A stretch of 64,000 nt of DNA from Notolepis coatsorum (lineage: Eukaryota > Chordata > Actinopteri > Aulopiformes > Paralepididae). Below are positions 25,441 to 38,181 of this stretch, in pieces. Location of the stretch: NCBI GenBank assembly GCA_963971535.1, contig OZ020585.1, positions 153,638,103-153,702,102 of the forward strand. The letters are read 5' to 3'. Position 1 is the first letter of the stretch. Every line of letters begins with the position of its first letter. A program made the translations under genes and the position numbers. A model generated the notes under the pieces. The model made no database searches, was not told the DNA's origin, and saw nothing but the letters and a program-made list of their open reading frames with translations.

Positions 25441-26619
25441 CACCCCCTGAGGCGGCCCTGCCCTGAGCATCGGGTCCCCCCAGGGCTGTGTTCTGAGCCC
25501 CCTGCTATACTCACTATACACACACGACTGTGTGGCCAAGTTCAGCTCCAACTCCATAGTGAAGTTCGCAGGTGGGGCTGATCTCGGACAACGACGAGAA
25601 GGCTACCGGGAGGAGGTTGAGGTACTGGAACGCTGGTGCCAGGACAACAGCCTGCTCCTGAACATTGGTAAAACCAAGGAGCTGATAGTGGATTATAGGA
25701 GAGGACAGCAGGAGACACACACACCACTGAGGATAAACGGGGCCACCGTGGACAGGGTGAGCAGCTTTAAGTACCTGGGGGTCCACATCTCATCGGATCT
25801 GACATGGTCAACACACATAGACACAGTTGTAATAAAGGCGAAGCAGCGCCTCTACCACCTGAGACATTAAGGAAGTTCAGAGTATCGGGGAAGATACTCC
25901 AGTCCTTCTACTCCGGAGCTGTAGAAAGCATCTTGACTGGAAACATCACTGCCTGGTATGGTAACAGCACGGCACAGGACAAGAAGGCCCTGCCGAGCGT
26001 ACCACGGGTATTGCACTACCTCCCCTGCAGGTTCTATACAACAAAAGGTGCAAACCCAGAGCCTGCAGAATAATGAAAGACCCTCACCACCCCAATAACA
26101 GCCTGTTCCAGCTGCTGAGGTCAGGCAGACGCCTGCGAACACCAGCTACTAGGACAGAGAGGCTTCGGCTCAGCTTCTTCCCCCAGGCCATCAGAGCCTT
26201 GAACAATGAACACTGAGGGTCACAGAACACTGAACCCTACACACACAAGCACACATTAGCACACACACGACACACACGCTGTGCACACTCGCACACTAGC
26301 AACCACTTTAACATGAGAAAGCACTCACTCATGCTGCACACGCCCACACTTATGGACACAAAGAAAGGTCACTTTAAAAATAGTATAGTAACAGTGTATT
26401 GCACTACCTAGGGACATAGCATGTCCTTCATGCTCTGTAAATAACTATGTACAAATACCGTGATGTCCCACTATGTTACCTGTTTATTGCACAATGTTGT
26501 CTATTGGATTCTATTATATGTTGTACTACTGTATTGCACATCGTTGCGGGCAAGACCACCCGCATTTCATTGTATACTTGTATGCCGTGACATATAAAAC
26601 TCTTGACTTGACTTGACTT

Positions 26620-26674
26620 GACGATGACCCACACGACAGAGCGTCACCTACTCCTGCGTCACCTACTCCTGCAG
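26620..26674 (+). pseudogene. piggyBac transposase exon fragment after the LINE
   Basis: Reads DDPHDRASPTPASPTPAG up to a GTGAGT donor at 26675, in phase 1. A 15-nt unit encoding ASPTP is repeated. It is probably the right part of the exon disrupted by the LINE. Confidence 0.5.
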
Positions 26675-26782
26675 GTGAGTGTACATAAAATATAACACAT
26701 AATGCTATATATATATATATATCATGTAAATAAAAGGACAATACATTGCAATATTGTAATGTATTACATCATGTGATTCTAG

Positions 26783-26845
26783 AACTGGATGATAGTCAGC
26801 ACATTCTGGAACCCGTTGCAGGGCGGAAGCGCACATCTAAGAGTG
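26783..26845 (+). CDS. piggyBac transposase exon before the catalytic core
   Basis: A 63-nt phase 1-1 exon between GATTCTAG and GTAAGT, encoding ELDDSQHILEPVAGRKRTS then KSG. It includes a basic patch. It is followed by an intron with ordinary CA-rich sequence. Confidence 0.55.
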
Positions 26846-27033
26846 GTAAGTTGGCCTCACTCTGCACACCACTTCAAGCTCTGACCTCTGACCCCCACAC
26901 CACATCCAGCTCTGACATCTGAACCCCACACACACTCACTCATTCACTCACACACAGTTTGTAACTACGTGGTATATGAATGTTTGTCTACAGTAGGGGT
27001 GTTATAATAATTGTATATTTGTATAATTGACAG

Positions 27034-28192
27034 GTCGCGGGGTGCGACGAGGAGCGAAGAGCAGGTCGGCGGCGAGCCGTCAGGACCAGGAGAATGCCTG
27101 GTCTCGTGAGGGCTGGGTGCCTCGTAGGCTCCCCTTCACATCCCAACCGGGGCTGCTCCAGGACGCCGCGGCACTGAATTCTCCCCGGCCTGCAGCATGG
27201 CTAGATCTGTTCCTGACAGACGACTTTCTCAATGCCATTGTTGCCCAGACCAACCTGTACGCGGATCAGTCCATTGCCTGGCTGGATCCCACGCTAACCA
27301 GTAGCAGGGCACTGGTTTGGAAGGCCCTCACATTGAAGGAGCTCAAGCAGGTCCTTGGCCTGATCTTCCTAAGCAGTGTCCTTTGGAAGCCTCGCTTGGA
27401 CATGTTTTGGACCACGGATGAGACGATCTTCACACCGTTCTTCTCAACCACCATGCCACGCAACCGTTATGAGTTGATCTGGCGCTTCCTCCACTTTGCA
27501 GACAACACATCCCTAGATGTGAGAGACAAACTCTGTAAGGTGCGCACTGTGGTCGATCACGTGAATGTGCGGTGCAAGGAACTGTACCAGCCCGGCCGTG
27601 AGATCGCCATTGACAAGGGGATGCTGGCATGGCGAGGCCGCCTGGCTTTCCGCGTCTACAACCCCAACAAGCCAACCCGGTATGGCATCAAGTCATACTT
27701 CCTGTGCGAATCACTCACAGGATATTGCTTCGCCTTCAAGCCATATTGCCGGGATGGCGCAAACCTGGGGGACACGTCGTCGGTCTGCTTGGATGTTTGG
27801 CCGGGGCCGGTCATTCACTCTACATGGACAATTTCTACAATTCCGTTAGTGTGTCCGCCAGGCTCCGACAGTTGAGGACCGACGTCTGTGGTACCCTCAG
27901 GAAGCACCGGGGGGAGCCAGCCATCATCAAGAACCTGACCAATGCTGACATCGGTGTGGGGGAGCGCATTGCTGTCAACAACAAGCAGGTCATGATCGTG
28001 GCATGGCGGGATAAGAGGATCGTGAAGACGATCACCAGCTTCCATGAGGACACCATGGAAATGGCAAAAGTGTGGCAGAAGCAGAAGAAGGGCAAAGCAG
28101 TGAGGGTGGAGATGCTCACGCCGTCAACCATCATGTGTTATAATAAAAATATGAAAGGAGTTGACCAGAATCTAGACTGGAAAGTGGACTAA
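27034..28192 (+). pseudogene. piggyBac transposase catalytic (DDE/DDD) exon
   Basis: Starts after TTGACAG with GRGVRRGAKSRS and runs into the transposase core: LDLFLTDDFLNAIVAQTNLYA, LTLKELKQVLGLIFLSSVLW, MPRNRYELIWRFLHFAD. The first catalytic Asp is in EIAIDKGMLAWRGRL, followed by YNPNKPTRYGIK, the usual piggyBac layout. A frameshift near 27800 moves the frame; the second Asp is in HSLYMDNFYNSV and the third in NMKGVDQ. After that the reading degenerates (NLDWKVD, stop at 28190), so the exon probably ended at about 28166 originally. This copy is inactive. Confidence 0.8.
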
Positions 28193-28249
28193 AATGTTTG
28201 TGCTGTATCTGATCCAAATATGTATGTTCAACTCTTTTGTCTTGTACAG

Positions 28250-28664
28250 AACCAGGCACCCCTGAGGGTATTATCACAACCTCCTCCGGTACACCATGGC
28301 TGTGGGGCGGACCTACACAGGGGCTGAGGAGTTGAAAATTCCTGGTGTGGCAGAGGAGGAGGAGGAGGGCGGCGGTGGGGGTGAGGAGGAGGCAGGGGCT
28401 GAGCAGGTGGGGCGTGGCAGGCAGCGCGACCCTAGGGCCCCACCGGGGGACCCGCAGAGCAGATTAGTGGGTGGCTTTGGGAAACATGTCATGGTGGCGT
28501 ACAAAGCCACCCCCAAGCAAAAGCTACCGTGTAGGAAATGTCGGATCTGCAGTAGGCGTGGCCTCAGGAGTGAGACCAGATATTTTTGCACATCGTGCAA
28601 AGTCCCCCTGCATCATGAAAAATGCTTCACTCTGTATCACACAAAGAAGGATTTTTCTAAATAG
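28250..28664 (+). pseudogene. piggyBac transposase C-terminal cysteine-rich exon
   Basis: After the acceptor CTTGTACAG (28249) the frame reads TRHP, TGA (28263), then GYYHNLLRYTMAVGRTYTG; the text on both sides of the stop looks like coding sequence. An acidic-glycine linker (EEEEEGGGGGEEE) follows. The C-terminal zinc-binding domain has CRKCRICSRRG, YFCTSCKVPLHHEKCF and ends YHTKKDFSK, as expected for the Cys-rich end that binds the transposon termini. Confidence 0.75.
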
Positions 28665-28738
28665 TTTCTTTATTAGTTGTCATACAGAAGTACAGACTAC
28701 TTCTAAATAATCCGGCATACAGAAGTACAGAGTACTTC

Positions 28739-31700
28739 AATCAATCAATCAAATCCTTTATTTAACCAGATAAGCATCATTGAGATTAAAATCTCTTTTT
28801 CAAGAGCGATCTGGCCAAGCCATCATTATTTAGAAGTAAATCATCGATACTGTCTATTGGGATTCCATTTTCTTTTTTTGGACTGGGATTCTGTTTCCTA
28901 CCGCATGTTGAATGCATGGATACTGCAGACTGAAAGAGAAAACTTGAATTACTTTTTGCTCGACTATGGACATGGACTATTGTTTCAATTTTGGATCTGG
29001 GTGTGTATATGTTTTCCACGGACAGTTATGTCATGGACTACTTTTGTGGAGAGGCGTTGTGGACAACTACAGCATGGACTATGGAGATGTGTCATGGGCA
29101 GCCAAGGGCTCATGTTGGCCAGCTGTATGGTATGGTCAACTTGGGTGGAATTGTATTTGGAGATACATACATACAATGGGTGACTTTAAAGAAGTAGGCT
29201 CACTGGAGCCCGGAAATCAAGTACATAACCACAATGTCGGATACGGAAGAAATATATGATTTTGAATATGATGTTGATCCTGAGACCCATGTGTTTAATA
29301 CACCTAAATTGTAGAAGCCTTTATGCGAATTTCACCAAGATTAATGAATACTTAAAAACATTTAATAATAGATTTTCAGTTATAGCATTATCTGAAACGT
29401 GGTTAAAGCAGGAGAATTGTGCTGATTTTCACTTGGAGGGTTATGAGCTGTATCACCTGGATAGAAACAACGAAAGGGGAGGGGGCGTGGCCCTGTATGT
29501 GGACAGTGACTTGAAATGTAAACAAGTGCAAAGTAAATGTAATTATAAAATAAAACCCTGGATGACAAAGGGCTTACAAAATGCAAGTAAAAAGAAAAAC
29601 AAACTCTATAGAGATTTTATCAAATTAAGAACAAAAAAGGCTGAAAATCAATATAAAGCTTACAAAAATAAATTAACTACTATAATTAGAAATGCAAAGA
29701 AAGAACACTATAATAATGATTTTACGAAATGTCATTGGAAGCAAAGCTGTATCTGCAGATTTACCCAATTACTTCATTAATGACAACAATACGGTTATTA
29801 AAAACGTGAATGAAGTGGTAAATGAATTTAATAAATTTTTTGTAAATGTAGGCCCAAACCTTGCTAAGCATATCCAAAGTCATAATGAAGGGAAAGCAAA
29901 TAAAGACTGGACAGGGGGAAGTAAATTGTTGCAGTCTATGTTTCTAGGACATGTGAGTGAAAGACAAATTATAGAAATAGCATTAAATTCAAAAAATAAG
30001 ACATCAACTGACAGTGATGGAATTGACATGATAATTGTGAAGAAGACCATTGATTGTATAATTAACCCCCTGTGTCATATTTTTTTATCTTTCCTTTCAA
30101 ACAGGCACCTTTCCAGACAGAATGAAAATAGCAAAGGTTATTCCTCTATTTAAATCTGGGGACAAACACAGCTTTACCAACTACAGACCAGTGTCTTTGC
30201 TTTCACAATTTTCCAAGATTCTTGAAAAAGTGTTTGCTCATAAATTAGATAGTTTTATTGAAAAGAATAACCTGCTGAGTGAGAGTCAGTATGGATTCAG
30301 GGCAACAGCCTTAGCCTTAATGAATATATATGAAGAAATAACCACAGCAGTAGATGAGAGGAATTACACAATAGGGGTGTTTATTGACTTAAAAAAAGCA
30401 TTTGATACGAAAGATCATCACATTTTAATTTCTAAATTACAAACATACGGTGTGAGAGGGGTGGCGATGAACTGGTTAAGTAGCTATCTTGAAAATAGAC
30501 AACAATATGTACAACTCTCTGGTTACACATCTGAATGTATGAATATTGAATGTGGTGTCCCTCAAGGTTCGGTGCTGGGGTCCAAACTTTTTATTTTATA
30601 TATTAATGATATATGTGAAGTGTCAAACATATTGCAATTTGTTTTATTTGCTGACGATACACATTTCTTCAGTTCAGGAAAATACCTTACTAATACTAAT
30701 CGAAAGAAGGACAATGTGGCATTATGTATTAGTATAGTTATAGTATATGTATGTATAGTTAATATTGAAATAGTATCTGAGTTAAAAATGTTGGGTGTTA
30801 TGTTGGATGAGAAATTGACATGGAAGCCACATATAATGTACATACAAAATAAGGTAGCCAAGAGTGTTTTTGTTTTGAACAAGGCAAATAATGTGCTTGA
30901 TTATAATTATATGCAAATATTATATTGTTCACTCATCCTACCATATTTGAGTTACTGTGTGGAAGTGTGGGGTAACATGTATGAAAGCAACATAAAGCCA
31001 TTATTTATATTACAGAAGAGAGCAGTAAGAATAGTTCACAATGTAGATTCAAGAGAACATACCAACGAATTATTTATTAAATCCAGACTATTGAAACTTA
31101 AAGAGTTAGCTGAAATACAGACTTTATTCGTTTTGTTTAGAGCAAAATGCAGAGTATTACCAGCAAATATACAGAGGTTGTTCGTTCCCTGTCCAGATGA
31201 CAGCAGAAGGAAATTTTAAACACCAATTTGCACGAACAACCTTAAAACAAAGGTGCACCTCAGTTATAGGTATCAAACTATGGAACTCTTTGCAGAACGA
31301 TGAAAAGAGTTCCAATAATATATTTCACTTCAAAAGGTTGTGCAAAGAAAAGATACATAGACAGTATAGCACAGTTTAGTATAATATTGCAGTTTAGCGT
31401 GTCAGGATGACGTAGCATAGAGTTGTAGTGTAGGCCAGTATGAGTATAGTAATATAGTATATAGCAGCGTAACATAGAATAATAATATATTAAAATATTG
31501 TATAATACTGTACCAATATGGTGTAGAATAAATAGTATGATTTAGTTATATTATAATAAAATAGAAATTAGATAGTATATAGAAGTATAATAATTATATA
31601 CGTGTGTGGGGGTGTGTGTGTATAAATGAATGAACCTAAATATGTAGTTTGACTGATAGATAGACAAAATGGGTTTATTTATGTTGATTTAATTTGGTTG

Positions 31701-31913
31701 TGTTGATGTTACATTTTTTTTGCAAAATGGGTATATTCTGTTTGGTTTTACACAATATGTCTATCGGTGTGTTGTGTGTGTGTAGGGGCAGGTATATATA
31801 CGATTTTTTCTTCTTCCTGTTCCTTTCGGCCATGGTATTTTTGGTAAATTATATGAATATGTACTGTTGGACTGTGATAATTCCATGTGCGAATAAATAA
31901 ATGATGATGATGA
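28739..31913 (+). mobile_element. LINE (jockey/L2-like) with 35-bp flanking repeats
   Basis: Flanked by identical 35-bp direct repeats at 28704-28738 and 31914-31948 (starting TAAATAATCCGGCATACAGA). The 3' end is a (GAT)n tail, ATGATGATGATGATAA. The 5' part begins with (AATC)n and AAATCCTTTATTTAACCAGA. It lies in the 3' untranslated region of the piggyBac transposase. Very AT-rich compared with the Rex1-like LINEs, so it is a different lineage. Confidence 0.75.
29256..31379 (+). pseudogene. LINE endonuclease/RT ORF, broken
   Basis: The endonuclease start is visible (HLNCRSLYANFTKINEYL, ALSETWLK, RGGGVALYV) but jumps straight to KIKPWMTKGLQNASKKKN, so the middle of the domain, including the GDFN and SDH boxes, is deleted. 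The RT follows in further frames (29692-30153, then 30122-31219): SGDKHSFTNYRPVSLL, FIDLKKAFDT, CGVPQGSVLGSKLF, FADDTHFF, LGVMLDEKLTW. A normal copy would read through; frameshifts near 29740 and 30120 break it. A tail frame continues to 31379. Confidence 0.75.
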
Positions 31914-32015
31914 TAAATAATCCGGCATACAGAAGTACAGAGTACTTCTAAATAATCCATCATTGTGTGATACAGACAGAACCATGTGTACCAGTAGATA
32001 GTATAGCTAGCTGAG

Positions 32016-32124
32016 AGTAGTATAGTATAGTATAGTATAGTATAGTTTAGTATAGTATAGTATAGTATAGTATAGTATAGTATAGTATAGTATAGTATAG
32101 TATAGTATAGTATAGTATAGTATA
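32016..32124. repeat. (TATAG)n microsatellite
   Basis: About 21 copies of TATAG with one TTTAG variant near 32046. Confidence 0.95.
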
Positions 32125-32329
32125 TGGATATGGGTAGTTGCACTGTTTTCTGTACAAGACAAATGCGTTGAACACATGTATTTGGGCCACTGTTGTACAT
32201 ATTGCATAGGCATGTTTGGACCACTTGCAGATGAGACGTTATGTTAGTGATCTAGCTGTGTCAACTCCATTCATCATTTGCATTGTGTGTGTATATAGTT
32301 TATTTTTTTATTTATCTTTTTCCCTCCTC

Positions 32330-32861
32330 ATTTTTACCGTTTGCACAGAACCAATGGTTGCTGACAGTCACCCAGTTTATAAAAGTATATACTGTAGGTA
32401 ACGTACCACACTTTTCTAATGCAGTCCATTGGCCTCTTATTTATATACTTTGGAAGCCTGTATTGGATATTTTTTGGTCCACAGATCATCTGGCGCTTCA
32501 TCCATTTATCAATGGACAATGCAGTCATCGATGCGAGAGACCAACTGTAAGATACGCCCTGTAGTTGATCATGTGATGTGCCTATACTGTGAATGTTACC
32601 AGCATACTTGTAAATGCACAGAAACAATGGTTGGTTCTCACCCAGTGTACAATTTTTATAAAGTATTGTGTTGGTAAATTACCATAATCCTATACTATGA
32701 ATGTTACCAGCATACTTCTAAATGCACAGAAACAATGGTTGATTCTCACCCAGTGTTCACTTTTTATAAGGTATTGTGTTGGTAAATTACCATAATTTTA
32801 TACTGTGAATGTTACCAGCATATGTGTCTAATGCACAGCAACAATGGTTGGTACTGATGAC
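32330..32861 (+). pseudogene. Decayed second transposase fragment and ~115-bp repeats
   Basis: Positions 32425-32600 align with the catalytic exon at 27355-27570: TTTGGAAGCCT, then TTTTGGTCCAC, then ATCTGGCGCTTC, GCGAGAGACCAACTGTAAG and GTAGTTGATCATGTG. It is a heavily mutated internal piece of a piggyBac transposase, with a deletion and several stops. It is followed by three degenerate repeats of about 115 bp containing GAATGTTACCAGCATA and AACAATGGTTG (32330, 32600, 32710, 32810), the last cut by the hAT element and resuming at 34405. Confidence 0.6.
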
Positions 32862-34404
<1,543 letters not shown>

Positions 34405-34412
34405 CTGATGAC

Positions 34413-34904
34413 AGTCACCCAGTTTATTGAACATATTCTGAAATAAAAATGTGTTTCACTTTATCAAAGTTTCAAGTTTTCTGCATTGTAAAGTATTCTG
34501 TATTTTATAATAATGTTTTCTGGACCTACACCAGTAGTTATAACTTACTTGTTCGTTAGCGCCAGGCATGGTGGTTGATAAGGTAGTAGTATTTCCAGGT
34601 GAAACTAATTGATATATTATCAATACAAGATATTATTACTTTATGAATGTGTTTATCATGTATGGACAAATAAATTGGAAAACAGGTAGGTACAGAGCAA
34701 CACAGTGTCTACAACACTGGAGCAGATTATGCACAGTACATGAATGAGAAACAGTCGAAATTTATTTTTTGTTTATTTCATGCACATGATCTGTAATACC
34801 TGATCAGTACAATATCTACTAACCTGATCAATACAATATATTCCCACCTGATTGATATAATAGTATTACTGCATTTCAAGTTTGTCAGTCAGTCAGTCAG
34901 TCAG

Positions 34905-34974
<70 letters not shown>

Positions 34975-35380
34975 CATCCATCCATCCATCCATCCATCCA
35001 TCCATCCATCCATCCATCCATCCATCCATCCATCCATCCCAGTCTAAATTGCTTTATAACACGTTCGGTAACTATTATCACCCCCCCCCCCCCATGTTGG
35101 TTTTCATAAAGGCAGTATTGTCTCGTCTGTTTCAGGCAGCAGCAACGAGGAATTGCGCAGCTTGCATAAAAAGGCTTGTAACTTTTTTTCTAGAAAATCC
35201 ACCTGGATTTTCCCCTCTATTTACCTTTTTTAACTTGTTATTGTGAGCCTAACCATTTCCCCATAGTTATAATATAAAATATAGAAATAGCTCCGCTAAG
35301 ATCATGAGATATCGCCAAAATCGCCCAAAAATCCTGGCCAGGGGCTGTCATTTCCGAATTTCTGGCTGGCAGTGAAAGTG
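34413..35380. other. Right arm of the piggyBac element
   Basis: No gene. Contains a compound tetranucleotide array (34884-35038) that moves from (TCAG)n through (TCAA)n to (TCCA)n, and a short poly-C run at 35081-35094. The last 60 bases lead into the inverted terminus at 35367-35384. Confidence 0.7.
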
Positions 35381-35384
35381 TTAA

Positions 35385-36315
35385 CCTCATAAACCCTAGC
35401 TATATTTCAGAAGATTTGCCTAAAAGTACATACCCAAGTAAATGGAAGATTGCTCCACTTCTAAGATAGATAAGATAAGATATTCATGTATTGATCCCCT
35501 TGGGGAAATGCAGGCATCATAGCAGCATGGGGAGGTGGGCGGAGGTACAGGTAGTAGAAGACATGGTACAGGTCATCGAATTATAGTACAGTGGAGAAGT
35601 ACAAATAATATATTTTTTTAAAGGCAGTGTAAACAATATAATAATATATGTGCATATGGGCAACAAGGTGCAAGATGAGGGTATGTATGCCCTCTCAGTT
35701 ATATTTGCCCCACAATAAATATAGTTACAATATATATATAATCTAATAATCTAAATCTAATCTAATATATAATCTAAAAATGCTTAATGCTAAAATGATA
35801 AATATTATTCTCTGATGAAGTATACAGTATACACATAAGGTGCGGTATGCATAAGGTAAGTATGCCATGATATACATCATACGTTATATATTGTCCATTT
35901 AGGTGGGAGTCAGACACACTCAATGATGGAGGTTCCTAGTAGTTGGATGTCTGGCAGCGGTCCCTGCCCACTGTTGTGAATCCTGATGGCCGCTGGTACA
36001 AGGTCCATTTGCATGTTCTTGGTATCTAGGGACATCTATGGACCTCAGGGAATGTATTCCCAGTGTCAGAAATATTTTTCCATATTTGACGGTAAATAAC
36101 ACCATGCTAACCTTGACCAAACGTGAAAGGGACAGATGATGTACTGTACAGGGGTTTTGTAGTTACAGTACTGGATTTAGCAATTTTTTTATTCTATAGG
36201 ATATAGAATATCAGGCCTATAAATTACCTTATTATGGCCAAGTCATACATCTATGGATCATACATCAAATCTCCTCTTTCCAATGGCAGAGTTAAATCTG
36301 GATTTAGTACAACCC
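35385..36315. repeat. Fragments of a TTAA-ended dispersed repeat
   Basis: 35381-35468 matches 44533-44620 (TTAACCTC, ACATACC.AAGTAAATGGAA, TTGCTCCACTTCTA), and 36005-36080 matches 44625-44695 (TTCTTGGTATCTAGGGACAT). The two parts are separated by a LINE fragment. It is thus a second, partial copy of the left end of the large TTAA element that starts at 44533. Confidence 0.6.
35469..35999 (-). mobile_element. 5'-truncated LINE fragment
   Basis: On the minus strand the segment begins in the C-terminal coding part (one frame reads LVPAAIRIHNSGQGPLPD) and ends in a 3' UTR with a (TATC)n-like tail at 35469-35490. 5' truncation is usual for LINE copies. It interrupts the repeat noted above. Confidence 0.5.
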
Positions 36316-36789
36316 GGGCCCTGTTTCATGTACGTGGTTCAACTAAGTCGATCAAGATGTCCATTATCCAGCTTCAGTTAACCCGATGTTCGAAGCCGGG
36401 ATTTTCCTGTTTCACAAAGGTGGATTCAGTCTCGTTAACTCAAGCCAGACTTGCGAGTCAGGCTAAATGCGCACGGCCGTTTTAGGTGAAAAGCCAGCAC
36501 GTATCGATGGCAGAGACCCTGATTCTCAACGGCATTGATTGATTAATTGACTTTATTGACAGATTGCAATACGGCTCAATCGCCTCGCCGACAAGTTAAA
36601 TGCGTTATCTATAGGCTAATTCTAAGTCCCTCATTACCTCAATCAATCAGATTATATTTCTTTAAACTTGCCTGCTGGATTGAATAATCAAATGAGATCT
36701 TGCTAGCGACAATAATAAGTTAACTGTTATACAGAATTACGATACGGCCCTCTTGCCCATTGATTGATGTATAGTCAATCTTTAACTTA

Positions 36790-36864
36790 TCTCCAATGTG
36801 GTCTAACGGGTTGTTCTTTTGACTTTCACACGGACGACCGGGGTTCAAGACCCTAGTCGTCTCC
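36790..36864 (+). tRNA. tRNA-Glu(TTC)-like sequence, degenerate
   Basis: Contains an A-box-like TGGTCTAACGGGTT, an anticodon region GACTTTCACAC resembling tRNA-Glu(TTC), and a B-box-like GGGGTTCAAGACCC. The acceptor ends do not pair well, so this is a tRNA pseudogene or tRNA-derived SINE head and not a working gene. Confidence 0.4.
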
Positions 36865-37018
36865 TTTTTTTTGCAATATAGGAATAATTCAATTTGGTGC
36901 ACGTTGAGAGCTATATAAAGAATGACATCCTCAATGCATGTAGATTTATAATATTTTAACTTAAAACCAGGCTACTTTGGCGTATAATCATTAATATTAT
37001 ATTCAAAAAAATCATATT

Positions 37019-37090
37019 GGAAACACCGGGATTTGAACCTGGGTCGCAAGGTTGGCAGGCTTGAGCACTACCGCTGGGCCACAGTGCCAG
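37019..37090 (-). tRNA. tRNA-Gly(GCC)-like sequence, degenerate
   Basis: On the minus strand: A-box-like GTGGCCCAGCGGTAGTG, an anticodon region AAGCCTGCCAACC resembling tRNA-Gly(GCC), and a B-box-like GGTTCAAATCCCGG. Acceptor pairing is weak. It faces the tRNA-Glu-like sequence about 155 bp away, in convergent orientation. Confidence 0.45.
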
Positions 37091-37984
37091 ATGGGATAAA
37101 TTCATTGTTTATACATTAATGAACGAGAGACCCGTGTTTAGAATATTCCTTATTTTGAATGAAGTTTTATTTCTTTATCCTCATTCATTCATGTGACGTC
37201 AACGGCTCATTCAATTTCTCAAATCCGTCAAACAGCGCATCTCATCAGACATCTTAATCCCAGTTACAATTAAAATAACCACATTTTTGTGTACATCGCA
37301 CGAGCGAGCGCCACCGTCGCCACGGTATATATAACGTGCATTATTTAGGACAAAGTGAATTTAATATCAGCATTTTGGGTCTATTTTACATTTCAAAAGC
37401 CCCCTCTGGAAGAATGGAGCACAAAAACGTAATTCAGAATGGTATAATGCAGATCGTAGACTGTGGGAATAGTTTCAGGAAACGAGCTGTCACTTCTTTG
37501 CGGGGGCGTGGCTCTGCGTGATCGGGCTAACTTGAACTTGAACTCTGCTTTCGAGCAGGCTCAAACTTTTGGATCTGTTGGCATGGTGATCTGGAAAATC
37601 CACGTACATGAAACCGGAAAGTCCGGCTAACCCAGTTATCCAGCTAAAGTTATCCGGCTAACTCAGTTATCCAGGTACATGGAACGGGGCCCAGGCGCCC
37701 GTTACAGGGCAGCAAAGACTGTGAATTAAACTGTAAGTAGAGTTACTTTTGGATAATGTCCACAGCTCTGCCATGTTTTACCGGATCGTGACACGTTCAC
37801 AGAAAGGTAAAGAAAAAATATACGTTGTATTTTATGGCAATAACATTGAGGTTTGTTTGACCCGTGAGATATAAACACAAAAAGCATGTCACAAAAATGG
37901 TTGGACTTCCGTTGTTGGCGGGTGGTGTGAGCTGGGTAGTGTAGTTTTATGAAATTTCAAAAAGCCCTGGGTCTCCTCTTTCTT

Positions 37985-38181
37985 TCTTTTTTTTAAAGAT
38001 TTTTTTGTTTTTTGCGTTTATCGCTTTTTACTACTGGGCAGTCCAGTAGAGAGAGAGAGAGGAGGAGCGGGAGACAGAGTGGGGGGGAAGACATTCGGCA
38101 AATAACGACGGGTCCGGGAATTGAACCCGGGTCGGCCGTGCCGCGACTCAGCACGTTATGTGGTTCGTCACTGGGGCGCCC
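37985..38181 (-). mobile_element. tRNA-derived SINE with 15-bp TSD
   Basis: Flanked by perfect 15-bp repeats GGTCTCCTCTTTCTT (37970-37984 and 38182-38196). On the minus strand the head starts GGGCGCCCCAGTGACGAACC and carries a B-box-like GGGTTCAATTCCCG. The body has a CTCTCTC stretch, and the tail is A-rich. A related copy lies at 16930-17093. Confidence 0.85.

Larger units (their letters stand above)
21085..26216 (+). pseudogene. LINE endonuclease/reverse transcriptase, broken
   Basis: The first frame (to 22656) has a hydrophobic leader (LVIMFVLTTFF), YDRQSLIDL, then endonuclease motifs LANARSLESK, CFMETWL, AGDFNQAN and TSDHA. A frameshift in the G-run near 22610-22640 leads to the RT start (AAGPDGITG, IDYSSSVNT), which stops at about 23225 where foreign sequence begins. 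The RT resumes at about 25470 with [11 protein letters not shown], but the catalytic box is lost (FAGGADL in place of FADDT). It then continues LGVHISSDLTW and a stop at 25868. A C-terminal part in shifted frames reaches 26216. Confidence 0.75.
21060..26620 (+). mobile_element. Rex1-like LINE, second family, split internally
   Basis: A LINE related to the one at 6708 but clearly diverged. It runs from about 21060 to a (TTGAC)n tail at 26598-26620 (CTTGACTTGACTTGAC). A block of unrelated sequence (about 23225-25440) interrupts the reverse transcriptase. It disrupts an exon of the piggyBac transposase. The 3' UTR (26216-26597) is rich in ACACAC. I could not identify a clear target duplication. 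Confidence 0.75.
36316..37692. mobile_element. Inverted-repeat DNA element carrying tRNA-like sequences
   Basis: Ends GGGCCCTGTTTCATGTACGT and, inverted, GGGCCCCGTTCCATGTACCT (about 19 of the first 22 positions agree). The 1.38-kb interior has no transposase. It carries an inverted (CAAT)-tailed LINE end (36530-36590) and two tRNA-like stretches. The superfamily is unclear; termini of this style occur in PIF/Harbinger-like elements, but I found no convincing target duplication. Confidence 0.5.

Noticed and set aside
37019-37090. Functional tRNA-Gly gene
   Set aside because: Acceptor stem does not pair; only the internal promoter boxes are preserved.
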